Assembly: GCA_946800325.1 (NCBI GenBank) | Contig: OX326960.1 | Location: 36,051,629-36,115,628, forward strand | Length of the DNA: 64,000 nucleotides | Direction of reading: 5' to 3' | Origin: Luzula sylvatica | Taxonomy: Eukaryota; Streptophyta; Magnoliopsida; Poales; Juncaceae | In this document: positions 12,801-25,353 of the stretch, piece by piece | Position numbering within the stretch: position 1 is the first letter of the stretch | Layout of the letters: each line of letters starts with the position of its first letter | The notes under the pieces: model-generated | Told to the model about the DNA's origin: nothing | Seen by the model: only the letters and a program-made list of their open reading frames with translations | The model's database searches: none | Position numbers and translations under genes: made by a program

Positions 12801-13298
12801 CTTTTCGCCAAATTTCACCAACACTAAGAAAGTTTGTTTTTCGATTTCAAAACAAGATTTTAACGCTTTGAGGAGTTCAAATAACGTGTTTTTAGATCAT
12901 TTGTATCGTATCTTTTACTACATAACTTTTCGCCAAATTTCACAAACACTAAGAAAGTTTGTTTTTCGATTCAAAACAAGATTTTAACGCTTTGAGGAGT
13001 TCAAATAACGTGTTTTTAGATCATTTGTATCCTATCTTTTACTACATAACTTTTCACCAAATTTCACAAACACTAAGGAAGTTTGTTTTTCGATTCAAAA
13101 CAAGATTTTAACGCTTTGAGGAGTTCAAATAACGTGTCTTTAGATCATTTGTATCGTATCTTTTAGTACATAACTTTTCACAAAATTTCACAAACACTAA
13201 GAAAGTTTGTTTTTCGATTTCAAAACAAGATTTTAACGCTTTGAGGAGTTCAAATAACGTGTTTTTAGATCATTTGTATCGTATCTTTTACTACATAA
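12801..13298. repeat. Region A units, hybrid monomer plus 3 monomers
   Basis: The monomer at 12,801 combines the A1 start (cgcc) with the A2 body (accaac, gaaag, gatttc), so it looks like an A1/A2 recombinant. It is followed at 12,926 by another cgcc monomer without aaaatttg and with tatcctatc, then A13 and A14. Two cgcc monomers next to each other occur nowhere else in the window. Confidence 0.78.
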
Positions 13299-14168
13299 CT
13301 TTTCGCCAAATTTCACAAACACTAAGAAAATTTGTTTTTCGATTCAAAACAAGATTTTAACGCTTTGAGGAGTTCAAATAACGTGATTTTAGATCATTTG
13401 TATCGTATCTTTTACTACATAACTTTTCACCAAATTTCACCAACACTAAGAAAGTTTGTTTTTCGATTTCAAAACAAGATTTTAACGCTTTGAGGAGTTC
13501 AAATAACGTGTTTTTAGATCATTTGTATCGTATCTTTTACTACATAACTTTTCACCAAATTTCACAAACACTAAGAAAGTTTGTTTTTCGATTCAAAACA
13601 AGATTTTAACGCTTTGAGGAGTTCAAATAACGTGTTTTTAGATCATTTGTATCGTATCTTTTACTACATAACTTTTCACCAAATTTCACAAACACTAAGA
13701 AAGTTTGTTTTTCGATTTCAAAACAAGATTTTAACGCTTTGAGGAGTTCCAATAACGTGTTTTTAGATCATTTGTATCGTATCTTTTAGTACATAACTTT
13801 TCACCAAATTTCACAAGCACTAAGGAAGTTTGTTTTTCGATTCAAAACAAGATTTTAACGCTTTGAGGAGTTCAAATAACGTGTTTTTAGATCATTTGTA
13901 TCGTATCTTTTACTACATAACTTTTCACCAAATTTCACAAACACTAAGGAAGTTTGTTTTTCGATTCAAAACAAGATTTTAACGCTTTGAGGAGTTCAAA
14001 TAACGTGTCTTTAGATCATTTGTATCGTATCTTTTAGTACATAACTTTTCACAAAATTCACAAACACTAAGAAAGTTTGTTTTTCGATTTCAAAACAAGA
14101 TTTTAACGCTTTGAGGAGTTCAAATAACGTGTTTTTAGATCATTTGTATCGTATCTTTTACTACATAA
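13299..14168. repeat. Region A unit, 7 monomers
   Basis: Order A1 (gtgattt), A2, A3, A11 (gttccaat), A12, A13, A14. The A12 copy has a private acaagcac at 13,813. Confidence 0.8.
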
Positions 14169-16158
14169 CTTTTCGCCAAATTTCACAAACACTAAGAAAA
14201 TTTGTTTTTCGATTCAAAACAAGATTTTAACGCTTTGAGGAGTTCAAATAACGTGTTTTTAGATCATTTGTATCGTATCTTTTACTACATAACTTTTCAC
14301 CAAATTTCACCAACACTAAGAAAGTTTGTTTTTCGATTTCAAAACAAGATTTTAACGCTTTGAGGAGTTCAAATAACGTGTTTTTAGATCATTTGTATCG
14401 TATCTTTTACTACATAACTTTTCACCAAATTTCACAAACACTAAGAAAGTTTGTTTTTCGATTCAAAACAAGATTTTAACGCTTTGAGGAGTTCAAATAA
14501 CGTGATTTTAGATCATTTGTATCGTATCTTTTACTACATAACTTTTCACCAAATTTCACCAACACTAAGAAAGTTTGTTTTTCGATTTCAAAACAACATT
14601 TTAACGCTTTGAGGAGTTCAAATAACGTGTTTTTAGATCATTTGTATCGTATCTTTTACTACATAACTTTTCACCAAATTTCACAAACACTAAGAAAGTT
14701 TGTTTTTCGATTCAAAACAAGATTTTAACGCTTTGAGGAGTTCAAATAACGTGTTTTTAGATCATTTGTATCGTATCTTTTACTACATAACTTTTCACCA
14801 AATTTCACAAACACTAAGAAAGTTTGTTTTTCGATTTCAAAACAAGATTTTAACGCTTTGAGGAGTTCAAATAACGTGTTTTTAGATCATTTGTATCGTA
14901 TCTTTTACTACATAACTTTTCACCAAATTTCACAAACACTAAGAAAGTTTGTTTTTCGATTTCAAAACAAGATTTTAACGCTTTGAGGAGTTCAAATAAC
15001 GTGTTTTTAGATCATTTGTATCGTATCTTTTACTACATAACTTTTCACGAAATTTCACAAACACTAAGAAAGTTGGTTTTTCGATTCAAAACAAGATTTT
15101 AACGCTTTGAGGAGTTCAAATAACGTGTTTTGAGATCATTTGTATCGTATCTTTTACTACATAACTTTTCACCAAATTTCACAAACACTAAGAAAGTTTG
15201 TTTTTCGATTCAAAACAAGATTTTAACGTTTTGAGGAGTTCAAATAACGTGTTTTTAGATCATTTGTATCGTATCTTTTACTACATAACTTTTCACCAAA
15301 TTTCACAAACACTAAGGAAGTTTGTTTTTCGATTCAAAACAAGATTTTAACGCTTTGAGGAGTTCAAATAACGTGTTTTTAGATCATTTGTATCGTATCT
15401 TTTACTACATAACTTTTCACCAAATTTCACAAACACTAAGAAAGTTTGTTTTTCGATTCAAAACAAGATTTTAACGCTTTGAGGAGTTCAAATAACGTGT
15501 TTTTAGATCATTTGTATCGTATCTTTTACTACATAACTTTTCACCAAATTTCACAAACACTAAGAAAGTTTGTTTTTCGATTCAAAACAAGATTTTAACG
15601 CTTTGAGGAGTTCAAATAACGTGTTTTTAGATCATTTGTATCATATCTTTTAGTACATAACTTTTCACCAAATTTCACAAACACTAAGAAAGTTTGTTTT
15701 TCGATTTCAAAACAAGATTTTAACGCTTTGAGGAGTTCAAATAACGTGTCTTTAGATCATTTGTATCGTATCTTTTAGTACATAACTTTTCACCAAATTT
15801 CACAAACACTAAGGAAGTTTGTTTTTCGATTCAAAACAAGATTTTAACGCTTTGAGGAGTTCAAATAACGTGTTTTTAGATCATTTGTATCGTATCTTTT
15901 ACTACATAACTTTTCACCAAATTTCACAAACACTAAGGAAGTTTGTTTTTCGATTCAAAACAAGATTTTAACGCTTTGAGGAGTTCAAATAACGTGTCTT
16001 TAGATCATTTGTATCGTATCTTTTAGTACATAACTTTTCACAAAATTTCACCAACACTAAGAAAGTTTGTTTTTCGATTTCAAAACAAGATTTTAACGCT
16101 TTGAGGAGTTCAAATAACGTGTTTTTAGATCATTTGTATCGTATCTTTTACTACATAA
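14169..16158. repeat. Region A unit, 16 monomers
   Basis: A second A1/A2-like start is nested inside: after A1, A2 and a monomer with gtgattt comes A2 (accaac, aacattt) and the A3-A14 series. The A10 slot has acaaac with catatc, the A11 slot has gtgtcttt, and the last monomer mixes acaaaa with accaac. The first eleven monomers recur 2,362 bp downstream (16,531). Confidence 0.82.
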
Positions 16159-16530
16159 CTTTTCGCCAAATTTCACAAACACTAAGAAAGTTTGTTTTTC
16201 GATTCAAAACAAGATTTTAACGCTTTGAGGAGTTCAAATAACGTGTTTTTAGATCATTTGTATCCTATCTTTTACTACATAACTTTTCACCAAATTTCAC
16301 AAACACTAAGGAAGTTTGTTTTTCGATTCAAAACAAGATTTTAACGCTTTGAGGAGTTCAAATAACGTGTCTTTAGATCATTTGTATCGTATCTTTTAGT
16401 ACATAACTTTTCACAAAATTCACAAACACTAAGAAAGTTTGTTTTTCGATTTCAAAACAAGATTTTAACGCTTTGAGGAGTTCAAATAACGTGTTTTTAG
16501 ATCATTTGTATCGTATCTTTTACTACATAA
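16159..16530. repeat. Region A unit, 3 monomers
   Basis: cgcc monomer with gaaag and tatcctatc, then A13 and A14. Same layout as 12,926-13,298. Confidence 0.8.
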
Positions 16531-18519
16531 CTTTTCGCCAAATTTCACAAACACTAAGAAAATTTGTTTTTCGATTCAAAACAAGATTTTAACGCTTTGA
16601 GGAGTTCAAATAACGTGTTTTTAGATCATTTGTATCGTATCTTTTACTACATAACTTTTCACCAAATTTCACCAACACTAAGAAAGTTTGTTTTTCGATT
16701 TCAAAACAAGATTTTAACGCTTTGAGGAGTTCAAATAACGTGTTTTTAGATCATTTGTATCGTATCTTTTACTACATAACTTTTCACCAAATTTCACAAA
16801 CACTAAGAAAGTTTGTTTTTCGATTCAAAACAAGATTTTAACGCTTTGAGGAGTTCAAATAACGTGATTTTAGATCATTTGTATCGTATCTTTTACTACA
16901 TAACTTTTCACCAAATTTCACCAACACTAAGAAAGTTTGTTTTTCGATTTCAAAACAACATTTTAACGCTTTGAGGAGTTCAAATAACGTGTTTTTAGAT
17001 CATTTGTATCGTATCTTTTACTACATAACTTTTCACCAAATTTCACAAACACTAAGAAAGTTTGTTTTTCGATTCAAAACAAGATTTTAACGCTTTGAGG
17101 AGTTCAAATAACGTGTTTTTAGATCATTTGTATCGTATCTTTTACTACATAACTTTTCACCAAATTTCACAAACACTAAGAAAGTTTGTTTTTCGATTTC
17201 AAAACAAGATTTTAACGCTTTGAGGAGTTCAAATAACGTGTTTTTAGATCATTTGTATCGTATCTTTTACTACATAACTTTTCACCAAATTTCACAAACA
17301 CTAAGAAAGTTTGTTTTTCGATTTCAAAACAAGATTTTAACGCTTTGAGGAGTTCAAATAACGTGTTTTTAGATCATTTGTATCGTATCTTTTACTACAT
17401 AACTTTTCACGAAATTTCACAAACACTAAGAAAGTTGGTTTTTCGATTCAAAACAAGATTTTAACGCTTTGAGGAGTTCAAATAACGTGTTTTGAGATCA
17501 TTTGTATCTTATCTTTTACTACATAACTTTTCACCAAATTTCACAAACACTAAGAAAGTTTGTTTTTCGATTCAAAACAAGATTTTAACGTTTTGAGGAG
17601 TTCAAATAACGTGTTTTTAGATCATTTGTATCGTATCTTTTACTACATAACTTTTCACCAAATTTCACAAACACTAAGGAAGTTTGTTTTTCGATTCAAA
17701 ACAAGATTTTAACGCTTTGAGGAGTTCAAATAACGTGTTTTTAGATCATTTGTATCGTATCTTTTACTACATAACTTTTCACGAAATTTCACAAACACTA
17801 AGAAAGTTGGTTTTTCGATTCAAAACAAGATTTTAACGCTTTGAGGAGTTCAAATAACGTGTTTTGAGATCATTTGTATCGTATCTTTTACTACATAACT
17901 TTTCACCAAATTTCACCAACACTAAGAAAGTTTGTTTTTCGATTCAAAACAAGATTTTAACGCTTTGAGGAGTTCAAATAACGTGTTTTGAGATCATTTG
18001 TATCGTATCTTTTACTACATAACTTTTCACCAAATTTCACCAACACTAAGAAAGTTTGTTTTTCGATTTCAAAACAAGATTTTAACGCTTTGAGGAGTTC
18101 CAATAACGTGTTTTTAGATCATTTGTATCGTATCTTTTACTACATAACTTTTCACCAAATTTCACAAACACTAAGGAAGTTTGTTTTTCGATTCAAAACA
18201 AGATTTTAACGCTTTGAGGAGTTCAAATAACGTGTTTTTAGATCATTTGTATCGTATCTTTTACTACATAACTTTTCACCAAATTTCACAAACACTAAGG
18301 AAGTTTGTTTTTCGATTCAAAACAAGATTTTAACGCTTTGAGGAGTTCAAATAACGTGTCTTTAGATCATTTGTATCGTATCTTTTAGTACATAACTTTT
18401 CACAAAATTCACAAACACTAAGAAAGTTTGTTTTTCGATTTCAAAACAAGATTTTAACGCTTTGAGGAGTTCAAATAACGTGTTTTTAGATCATTTGTAT
18501 CGTATCTTTTACTACATAA
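16531..18519. repeat. Region A unit, 16 monomers
   Basis: Begins as a copy of 14,169 (offset 2,362 bp) through the A8 slot, with a private tatcttatc at 17,506. At about 17,775 it switches to a second A6 monomer (cgaaa, gttgg, ttttgag), then an accaac monomer with ttttgag, an accaac/gttccaat hybrid, A12, A13 and A14. Confidence 0.82.
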
Positions 18520-19763
18520 CTTTTCGCCAAATTTCACAAACACTAAGAAAATTTGTTTTTCGATTCAAAACAAGATTTTAACGCTTTGAGGAGTTCAAAT
18601 AACGTGTTTTTAGATCATTTGTATCGTATCTTTTACTACATAACTTTTCACCAAATTTCACCAACACTAAGAAAGTTTGTTTTTCGATTTCAAAACAAGA
18701 TTTTAACGCTTTGAGGAGTTCAAATAACGTGTTTTTAGATCATTTGTATCGTATCTTTTACTACATAACTTTTCAACAAATTTCACAAACACTAAGAAAG
18801 TTTGTTTTTCGATTCAAAACAAGATTTTAACGCTTTGAGGAGTTCAAATAACGTGTTTTTAGATCATTTGTATCGTATCTTTTACTACATAACTTTTCAC
18901 CAAATTTCACCAACACTAAGAAAGTTTGTTTTTCGATTCAAAACAAGATTTTAACGCTTTGAGGAGTTCAAATAACGTGTTTTTAGATCATTTGTATCAT
19001 ATCTTTTAGTACATAACTTTTCACCAAATTTCACAAACACTAAGAAAGTTTGTTTTTCGATTTCAAAACAAGATTTTAACGCTTTGAGGAGTTCCAATAA
19101 CGTGTTTTTAGATCATTTGTATCCTATCTTTTACTACATAACTTTTCACCAAATTTCACAAACACTAAGGAAGTTTGTTTTTCGATTCAAAACAAGATTT
19201 TAACGCTTTGAGGAGTTCAAATAACGTGATTTTAGATCATTTGTATCGTATCTTTTACTACATAACTTTTCACCAAATTTCACTAACACTAAGAAAGTTT
19301 GTTTTTCGATTTCAAAACAACATTTTAACGCTTTGAGGAGTTCAAATAACGTGTTTTTAGATCATTTGTATCGTATCTTTTACTACATACCTTTTCACCA
19401 AATTTCACAAACACTAAGAAAGTTTGTTTTTCGATTCAAAACAAGATTTTAACGCTTTGAGGAGTTCAAATAACGTGTTTTTAGATCATTTGTATCGTAT
19501 CTTTTACTACATAACTTTTCACCAAATTTCACCAACACTAAGAAAGTTTGTTTTTCGATTTCAAAACAAGATTTTAACGCTTTGAGGAGTTCAAATAACG
19601 TGTTTTTAGATCATTTGTATCGTATCTTTTACTACATAACTTTTCACAAAATTTCACCAACACTAAGAAAGTTTGTTTTTCGATTCAAAACAAGATTTTA
19701 ACGCTTTGAGGAGTTCAAATAACGTGTTTTTTGATCATTTGTATCGTATCTTTTACTACATAA
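18520..19763. repeat. Last region A unit and A-to-B transition, 10 monomers
   Basis: Order A1, A2, A9 (aacaaa), A10, A11 with tatcctatc, ggaag with gtgattt, a cactaac/aacattt monomer, a plain monomer with a private catacc at 19,388, an accaac gatttc monomer, then at about 19,640 an acaaaatttcaccaac monomer that ends in gttttttgatc. That last motif (M18 type, a TGATCA site) is absent upstream and marks every following B unit, so the switch from family A to family B falls close to 19,640. Confidence 0.8.
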
Positions 19764-21999
19764 CTTTTCACCAAATTTCACCAACAGTAAGAAAATTTGT
19801 TTTTCGATTCAAAACAAGATTTTAACGCTTTGAGGAGTTCAAATAACTTGTTTTTAGATCATTTTTATCGTATCTTTTACTACATAACTTTTCACCAAAT
19901 TTCACAAACACTAAGAAAGATTGTTTTCGATTCAAAACAAGATTTTAACGCTTTGAGGAGTTCAAATAACGTGTTTTTAGATCATTTGTATCGTATCTTT
20001 TACTACATAACTTTTCACCAAATTTCACAAACACTAAGGAAGTTTGTTTTTCGATTCAAAACAAGATTTTAACGCTTTGAGGAGTTCAAATAACATGTTT
20101 TTAGATCATTTCTATCGTATCTTTTACTACATAACTTTTCACCAAATTTCACAAACACTAAGAAAGTTTGTTTTTCGATTCAAAACAAGATTTTAACGCT
20201 TTGAGGTGTTCAAATAACGTGTTTTTAGATCATTTGTATCGTATCTTTTACTACATAACTTTTCACCAAATTTCACAAACACTAAGAAAGGTTGTTTTTC
20301 GATTTCAAAACAAGATTTTAACGCTTTGAGGAGTTCAAATAACGTGTTTTCAGATCATTTGTATCGTATCTCTTAGTACATAACTTTTCACCAAATTTCA
20401 CAAACACTAAGGAAGTTTGTTTTTCAATTCAAAACAAGATTTTAACGCTTTGAGGAGTTCAAATAACGTGTTTTTAGATCATTTGTATCGTATCTTTTAC
20501 TACATAACTTTTCACGAAATTTCACAAACACTAAGAAAGTTGGTTTTTCGATTCAAAACAAGATTTTAACGCTTTGAGGAGTTCAAATAACGTGTTTTGA
20601 GATCATTTGTATCGTATCTTTTACTACATAACTTTTCACGAAATTTCACAAACACTAAGAAAGTTTGTTTTTCGATTCAAAACAAGATTTTAACGTTTTG
20701 AGGAGTTCAAATAACGTGTTTTTAGATCATTTGTATCGTATCTTTTACTACATAACTTTTCACCAAATTTCACAAACACTAAGGAAGTTTGTTTTTCGAT
20801 TCAAAACAAGATTTTAACGCTTTGAGGAGTTCAAATAACGTGTTTTTAGATCATTTGTATCGTATCTTTTACTACATAACTTTTCACCAAATTTCACAAA
20901 CACTAAGAAAGTTTGTTTTTCGATTCAAAACAAGATTTTAACGCTTTGAGGAGTTCAAATAACGTGTTTTTAGATCATTTGTATCGTATCTTTTACTACA
21001 TAAATTTTCACCAAATTTCACCAACACTAAGAAAGTATGTTTATCGATTCAAAACAAGATTTTAACGCTTTGAGGAGTTCAAATAACGTGTTTTTAGATC
21101 ATTTGTATCGTATCTTTTACTACATAAATTTTCACCAAATTTCACAAACTCTAAGGAAGTTTGTTTTTCGATTCAAAACAAGATTTTAACGCTTTGAGGA
21201 GTTCAAATAACGTGTCTTTAGATCATTTGTATCGTATCTTTTAGTACATAACTTTTCACCAAATTTCACAAACACTAAGAAAGTTTGTTTTTCGATTTCA
21301 AAACAAGATTTTAACGCTTTGAGGAGTTCAAATAACGTGTTTTTAGATCATTTGTATCGTATCTTTTACTACATAACTTTTCACCAAATTTCACCAACAC
21401 TAAGAAAGTTTGTTTTTCGATTTCAAAACAAGATTTTAACGCTTTGAGGAGTTCAAATAACGTGTTTTTAGATCATTTGTATCGTATCTTTTACTACATA
21501 ACTTTTCACCAAATTTCACAAACACTAAGAAAGTTTGTTTTTCGATTTCAAAACAAGATTTTAACGATTTGAGGAGTTCAAATAACGTGTTTTTAGATCA
21601 TTTGTATCGTATCTTTTACTACATAACTTTTCGCCAAATTTCACAAACACTAAGAAAGTTTGTTTTTCGATTCAAAACAAGATATTAACGCTTTGAGGAG
21701 TTCAAATAACGTGTTTTTAGATCATTTGTATCGTATCTTTTACTACATAACTTTTCACCAAATTTCACGAACACTAAGAAAGTTTGTTTTTCGATTTCAA
21801 AACAAGATTTTAACGCTTTGAGGAGTTCAAATAACGTGTTTTTAGATCATTTGTATCGTATCTTTTACTACATAACTTTTGACCAAATTTCACCAACACT
21901 AAGAAAGTTTGTTTTTCGATTCAAAACAAGATTTTAACGCTTTGAGGAGTTCAAATAACGTGTTTTTTGATCATTTGTATCGTATCTTTTACTACATAA
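19764..21999. repeat. B unit, 18 monomers
   Basis: First full B unit, M1-M18. Private changes include aacagtaag and aaaatttg in M1, cgaaa repeated in both M7 and M8, tttttcaatt in M6 and aaactctaag in M12. More private changes than in later units, which fits an edge position in the array. Confidence 0.85.
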
Positions 22000-23117
22000 C
22001 TTTTCACCAAATTTCACCAACACTAAGAAAGTTTGTTTTTCGATTCAAAACAAGATTTTAACGCATTGAGGAGTTCAAATAACTTGTTTTTAGATCATTT
22101 TTATCGTATCTTTTACTACATAACTTTTCACCAAATTTCACAAACACTAAGAAAGATTGTTTTCGATTCAAAACAAGATTTTAACGCTTTGAGGAGTTCA
22201 AATAACGTGTTTTTAGATCATTTGTATCGTATCTTTTACTACATAACTTTTCACCAAATTTCACAAACACTAAGGAAGTTTGTTTTTCGATTCAAAACAA
22301 GATTTTAACGCTTTGAGGAGTTCAAATAACGTGTCTTTAGATCATTTGTATCGTATCTTTTAGTACATAACTTTTCACAAAATTTCACAAACACTAAGAA
22401 AGTTTGTTTTTCGATTTCAAAACAAGATTTTAACGCTTTGAGGAGTTCAAATAACGAGTTTTTAGATCATTTGTATCGTATCTTTTACAACATAACTTTT
22501 CGCCAAATTTCACAAAGACTAAGAAAATTTGTTTTTCGATTCAAAACAAGATTTTAACGCTTTGAGGAGTTCGAATAACGTGATTTTAGATCATTTGTAT
22601 CGTATCTTTTACTACATAACTTTTCACCAAATTTCACCAACACTAAGAAAGTTTGTTTTTCGATTTCAAAACAAGATTTTAACGCTTTGAGGAGTTCAAA
22701 TAACGTGTTTTTAGATCATTTGTATCGTATCTTTTACTACATAACTTTTCACCAAATTTCACAAACACTAAGAAAGTTTGTTTTTCGATTCAAAACAAGA
22801 TTTTAACGCTTTGAGGAGTTCAAATAACGTGTTTTTAGATCATTTGTATCGTATCTTTTACTACATAACTTTTCACCAAATTTCACCAACACTAAGAAAG
22901 TTTGTTTTTCGATTTCAAAACAAGATTTTAACGCTTTGAGGAGTTCAAATAACGTGTTTTTAGATCATTTGTATCGTATCTTTTACTACATAACTTTTCA
23001 CCAAATTTCACCAACACTAAGAAAGTTTGTTTTTCGATTCAAAACAAGATTTTAACGCTTTGAGGAGTTCAAATAACGTGTTTTTTGATCATTTGTATCG
23101 TATCTTTTACTACATAA
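22000..23117. repeat. B unit, 9 monomers, type alpha
   Basis: M1 and M2, then a ggaag monomer whose 3' half has gtgtcttt (N18/A13 type), an acaaaatttcac gatttc monomer, a cgcc, aaagac, aaaatttg monomer with ttcgaataac and gtgattt (A1-like), three accaac/acaaac monomers and M18. A-family monomers thus sit inside a B frame. Private acgcattgag in M1 and cgagttttt. Confidence 0.82.
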
Positions 23118-24235
23118 CTTTTCACCAAATTTCACCAACACTAAGAAAGTTTGTTTTTCGATTCAAAACAAGATTTTAACGCTTTGAGGAGTTCAAATAA
23201 CTTGTTTTTAGATCATTTTTATCATATCTTTTACTACATAACTTTTCACCAAATTTCACAAACACTAAGAAAGATTGTTTTCGATTCAAAACAAGATTTT
23301 AACGCTTTGAGGAGTTCAAATAACGTGTTTTTAGATCATTTGTATCGTATCTTTTACTACATAACTTTTCACCAAATTTCACAAACACTAAGGAAGTTTG
23401 TTTTTCGATTCAAAACAAGATTTTAACGCTTTGAGGAGTTCAAATAACATGTTTTTAGATCATTTCTATCGTATCTTTTACTACATAACTTTTCACCAAA
23501 TTTCACAAACACTAAGAAAGTTTGTTTTTCGATTCAAAACAAGATTTTAACGCTTTGAGGTGTTCAAATAACGTGTTTTTAGATCATTTGTATCGTATCT
23601 TTTACTACATAACTTTTCACCAAATTTCACAAACACTAAGAAAGGTTGTTTTTCGATTTCAAAACAAGATTTTAACGCTTTGAGGAGTTCAAATAACGTG
23701 TTTTCAGATCATTTGTATCGTATCTCTTAGTACATAACTTTTCACCAAATTTCACAAACACTAAGGAAGTTTGTTTTTCGATTCAAAACAAGATTTTAAC
23801 GCTTTGAGGACTTCAAATAACGTGTCTTTAGATCATTTGTATCGTATCTTTTAGTACATAACTTTTCACCAAATTTCACAAACACTAAGAAAGTTTGTTT
23901 TTCGATTTCAAAACAAGATTTTAACGCTTTGAGGAGTTCAAATAACGTGTTTTTAGATCATTTGTATCGTATCTTTTACTACATAACTTTTCACCAAATT
24001 TCACCAACACTAAGAAAGTTTGTTTTTCGATTTCAAAACAAGATTTTAACGCTTTGAGGAGTTCAAATAACGTGTTTTTAGATCATTTGTATCGTATCTT
24101 TTACTACATAACTTTTCACCAAATTTCACAAACACTAAGAAAGTTTGTTTTTCGAATCAAAACAAGATTTTAACGCTTTGAGGAGTTCAAATAACGTGTT
24201 TTTTGATCATTTGTATCGTATCTTTTACTACATAA
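23118..24235. repeat. B unit, 9 monomers, type beta
   Basis: M1 (with tttttatcatatc), M2-M5, then a ggaag/gtgtcttt monomer (private gaggacttc), a gatttc monomer, an accaac gatttc monomer and a plain monomer (private cgaatc) ending in gttttttgatc. M6-M11 and M15-M17 are missing. Confidence 0.82.
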
Positions 24236-25353
24236 CTTTTCACCAAATTTCACCAACACTAAGAAAGTTTGTTTTTCGATTCAAAACAAGATTTTAACGC
24301 TTTGAGGAGTTCAAATAACTTGTTTTTAGATCATTTTTATCGTATCTTTTACTACATAACTTTTCACCAAATTTCACAAACACTAAGAAAGATTGTTTTC
24401 GATTCAAAACAAGATTTTAACGCTTTGAGGAGTTCAAATAACGTGTTTTTAGATCATTTGTATCGTATCTTTTACTACATAACTTTTCACCAAATTTCAC
24501 AAACACTAAGGAAGTTTGTTTTTCGATTCAAAACAAGATTTTAACGCTTTGAGGAGTTCAAATAACGTGTCTTTTGATCATTTGTATCGTATCTTTTAGT
24601 ACATAACTTTTCACAAAATTTCACAAACACTAAGAAAGTTTGTTTTTCGATTTCAAAACAAGATTTTAACGCTTTGAGGAGTTCAAATAACGTGTTTTTA
24701 GATCATTTGTATCGTATCTTTTACAACATAACTTTTCGCCAAATTTCACAAAGACTAAGAAAATTTGTTTTTCGATTCAAAACAAGATTTTAACGCTTTG
24801 AGGAGTTCGAATAACGTGATTTTAGATCATTTGTATCGTATCTTTTACTACATAACTTTTCACCAAATTTCACCAACACTAAGAAAGTTTGTTTTTCGAT
24901 TTCAAAACAAGATTTTAACGCTTTGAGGAGTTCAAATAACGTGTTTTTAGATCATTTGTATCGTATCTTTTACTACATAACTTTTCACCAAATTTCACAA
25001 ACACTAAGAAAGTTTGTTTTTCGATTCAAAACAAGATTTTAACGCTTTGAGGAGTTCAAATAACGTGTTTTTAGATCATTTGTATCGTATCTTTTACTAC
25101 ATAACTTTTCACCAAATTTCACCAACACTAAGAAAGTTTGTTTTTCGATTTCAAAACAAGATTTTAACGCTTTGAGGAGTTCAAATAACGTGTTTTTAGA
25201 TCATTTGTATCGTATCTTTTACTACATAACTTTTCACCAAATTTCACCAACACTAAGAAAGTTTGTTTTTCGATTCAAAACAAGATTTTAACGCTTTGAG
25301 GAGTTCAAATAACGTGTTTTTTGATCATTTGTATCGTATCTTTTACTACATAA
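24236..25353. repeat. B unit, 9 monomers, type alpha (second copy)
   Basis: Repeats 22,000-23,117 at an offset of 2,236 bp, including the aaagac and ttcgaataac changes. Differs by gtgtcttttgatc near 24,570 and by lacking the acgcattgag and cgagttttt of the first copy. Confidence 0.82.

Larger units (their letters stand above)
1..19640. repeat. Region A: 14-monomer HOR family (about 1,740 bp)
   Basis: The ordered set of variant monomers is: A1 (cgcc, aaaatttg, often gtgattt), A2 (accaac, gatttc, sometimes aacattt), A3 (plain), A4 and A5 (gatttc), A6 (cgaaa, gttgg, ttttgag), A7 (acgtttt), A8 (ggaag), A9 (aacaaa or plain), A10 (accaac, catatc), A11 (gatttc, gttccaat), A12 (ggaag), A13 (ggaag, gtgtcttt, tagtac), A14 (acaaaattcac, gatttc). 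Complete copies lie at 4,350, 6,091 and 9,693. Other units drop or duplicate internal monomers while nearly always keeping A1 first and A13-A14 last. None of the B-specific types (M1, M2, M4, M11) occurs here. Confidence 0.88.

Noticed and set aside
17988..18209. 73-codon open frame
   Set aside because: TTG start inside a ttttgag monomer; it stays open through a 125-bp monomer. Same repeated peptide in shifted frames, so a by-product of the repeat.
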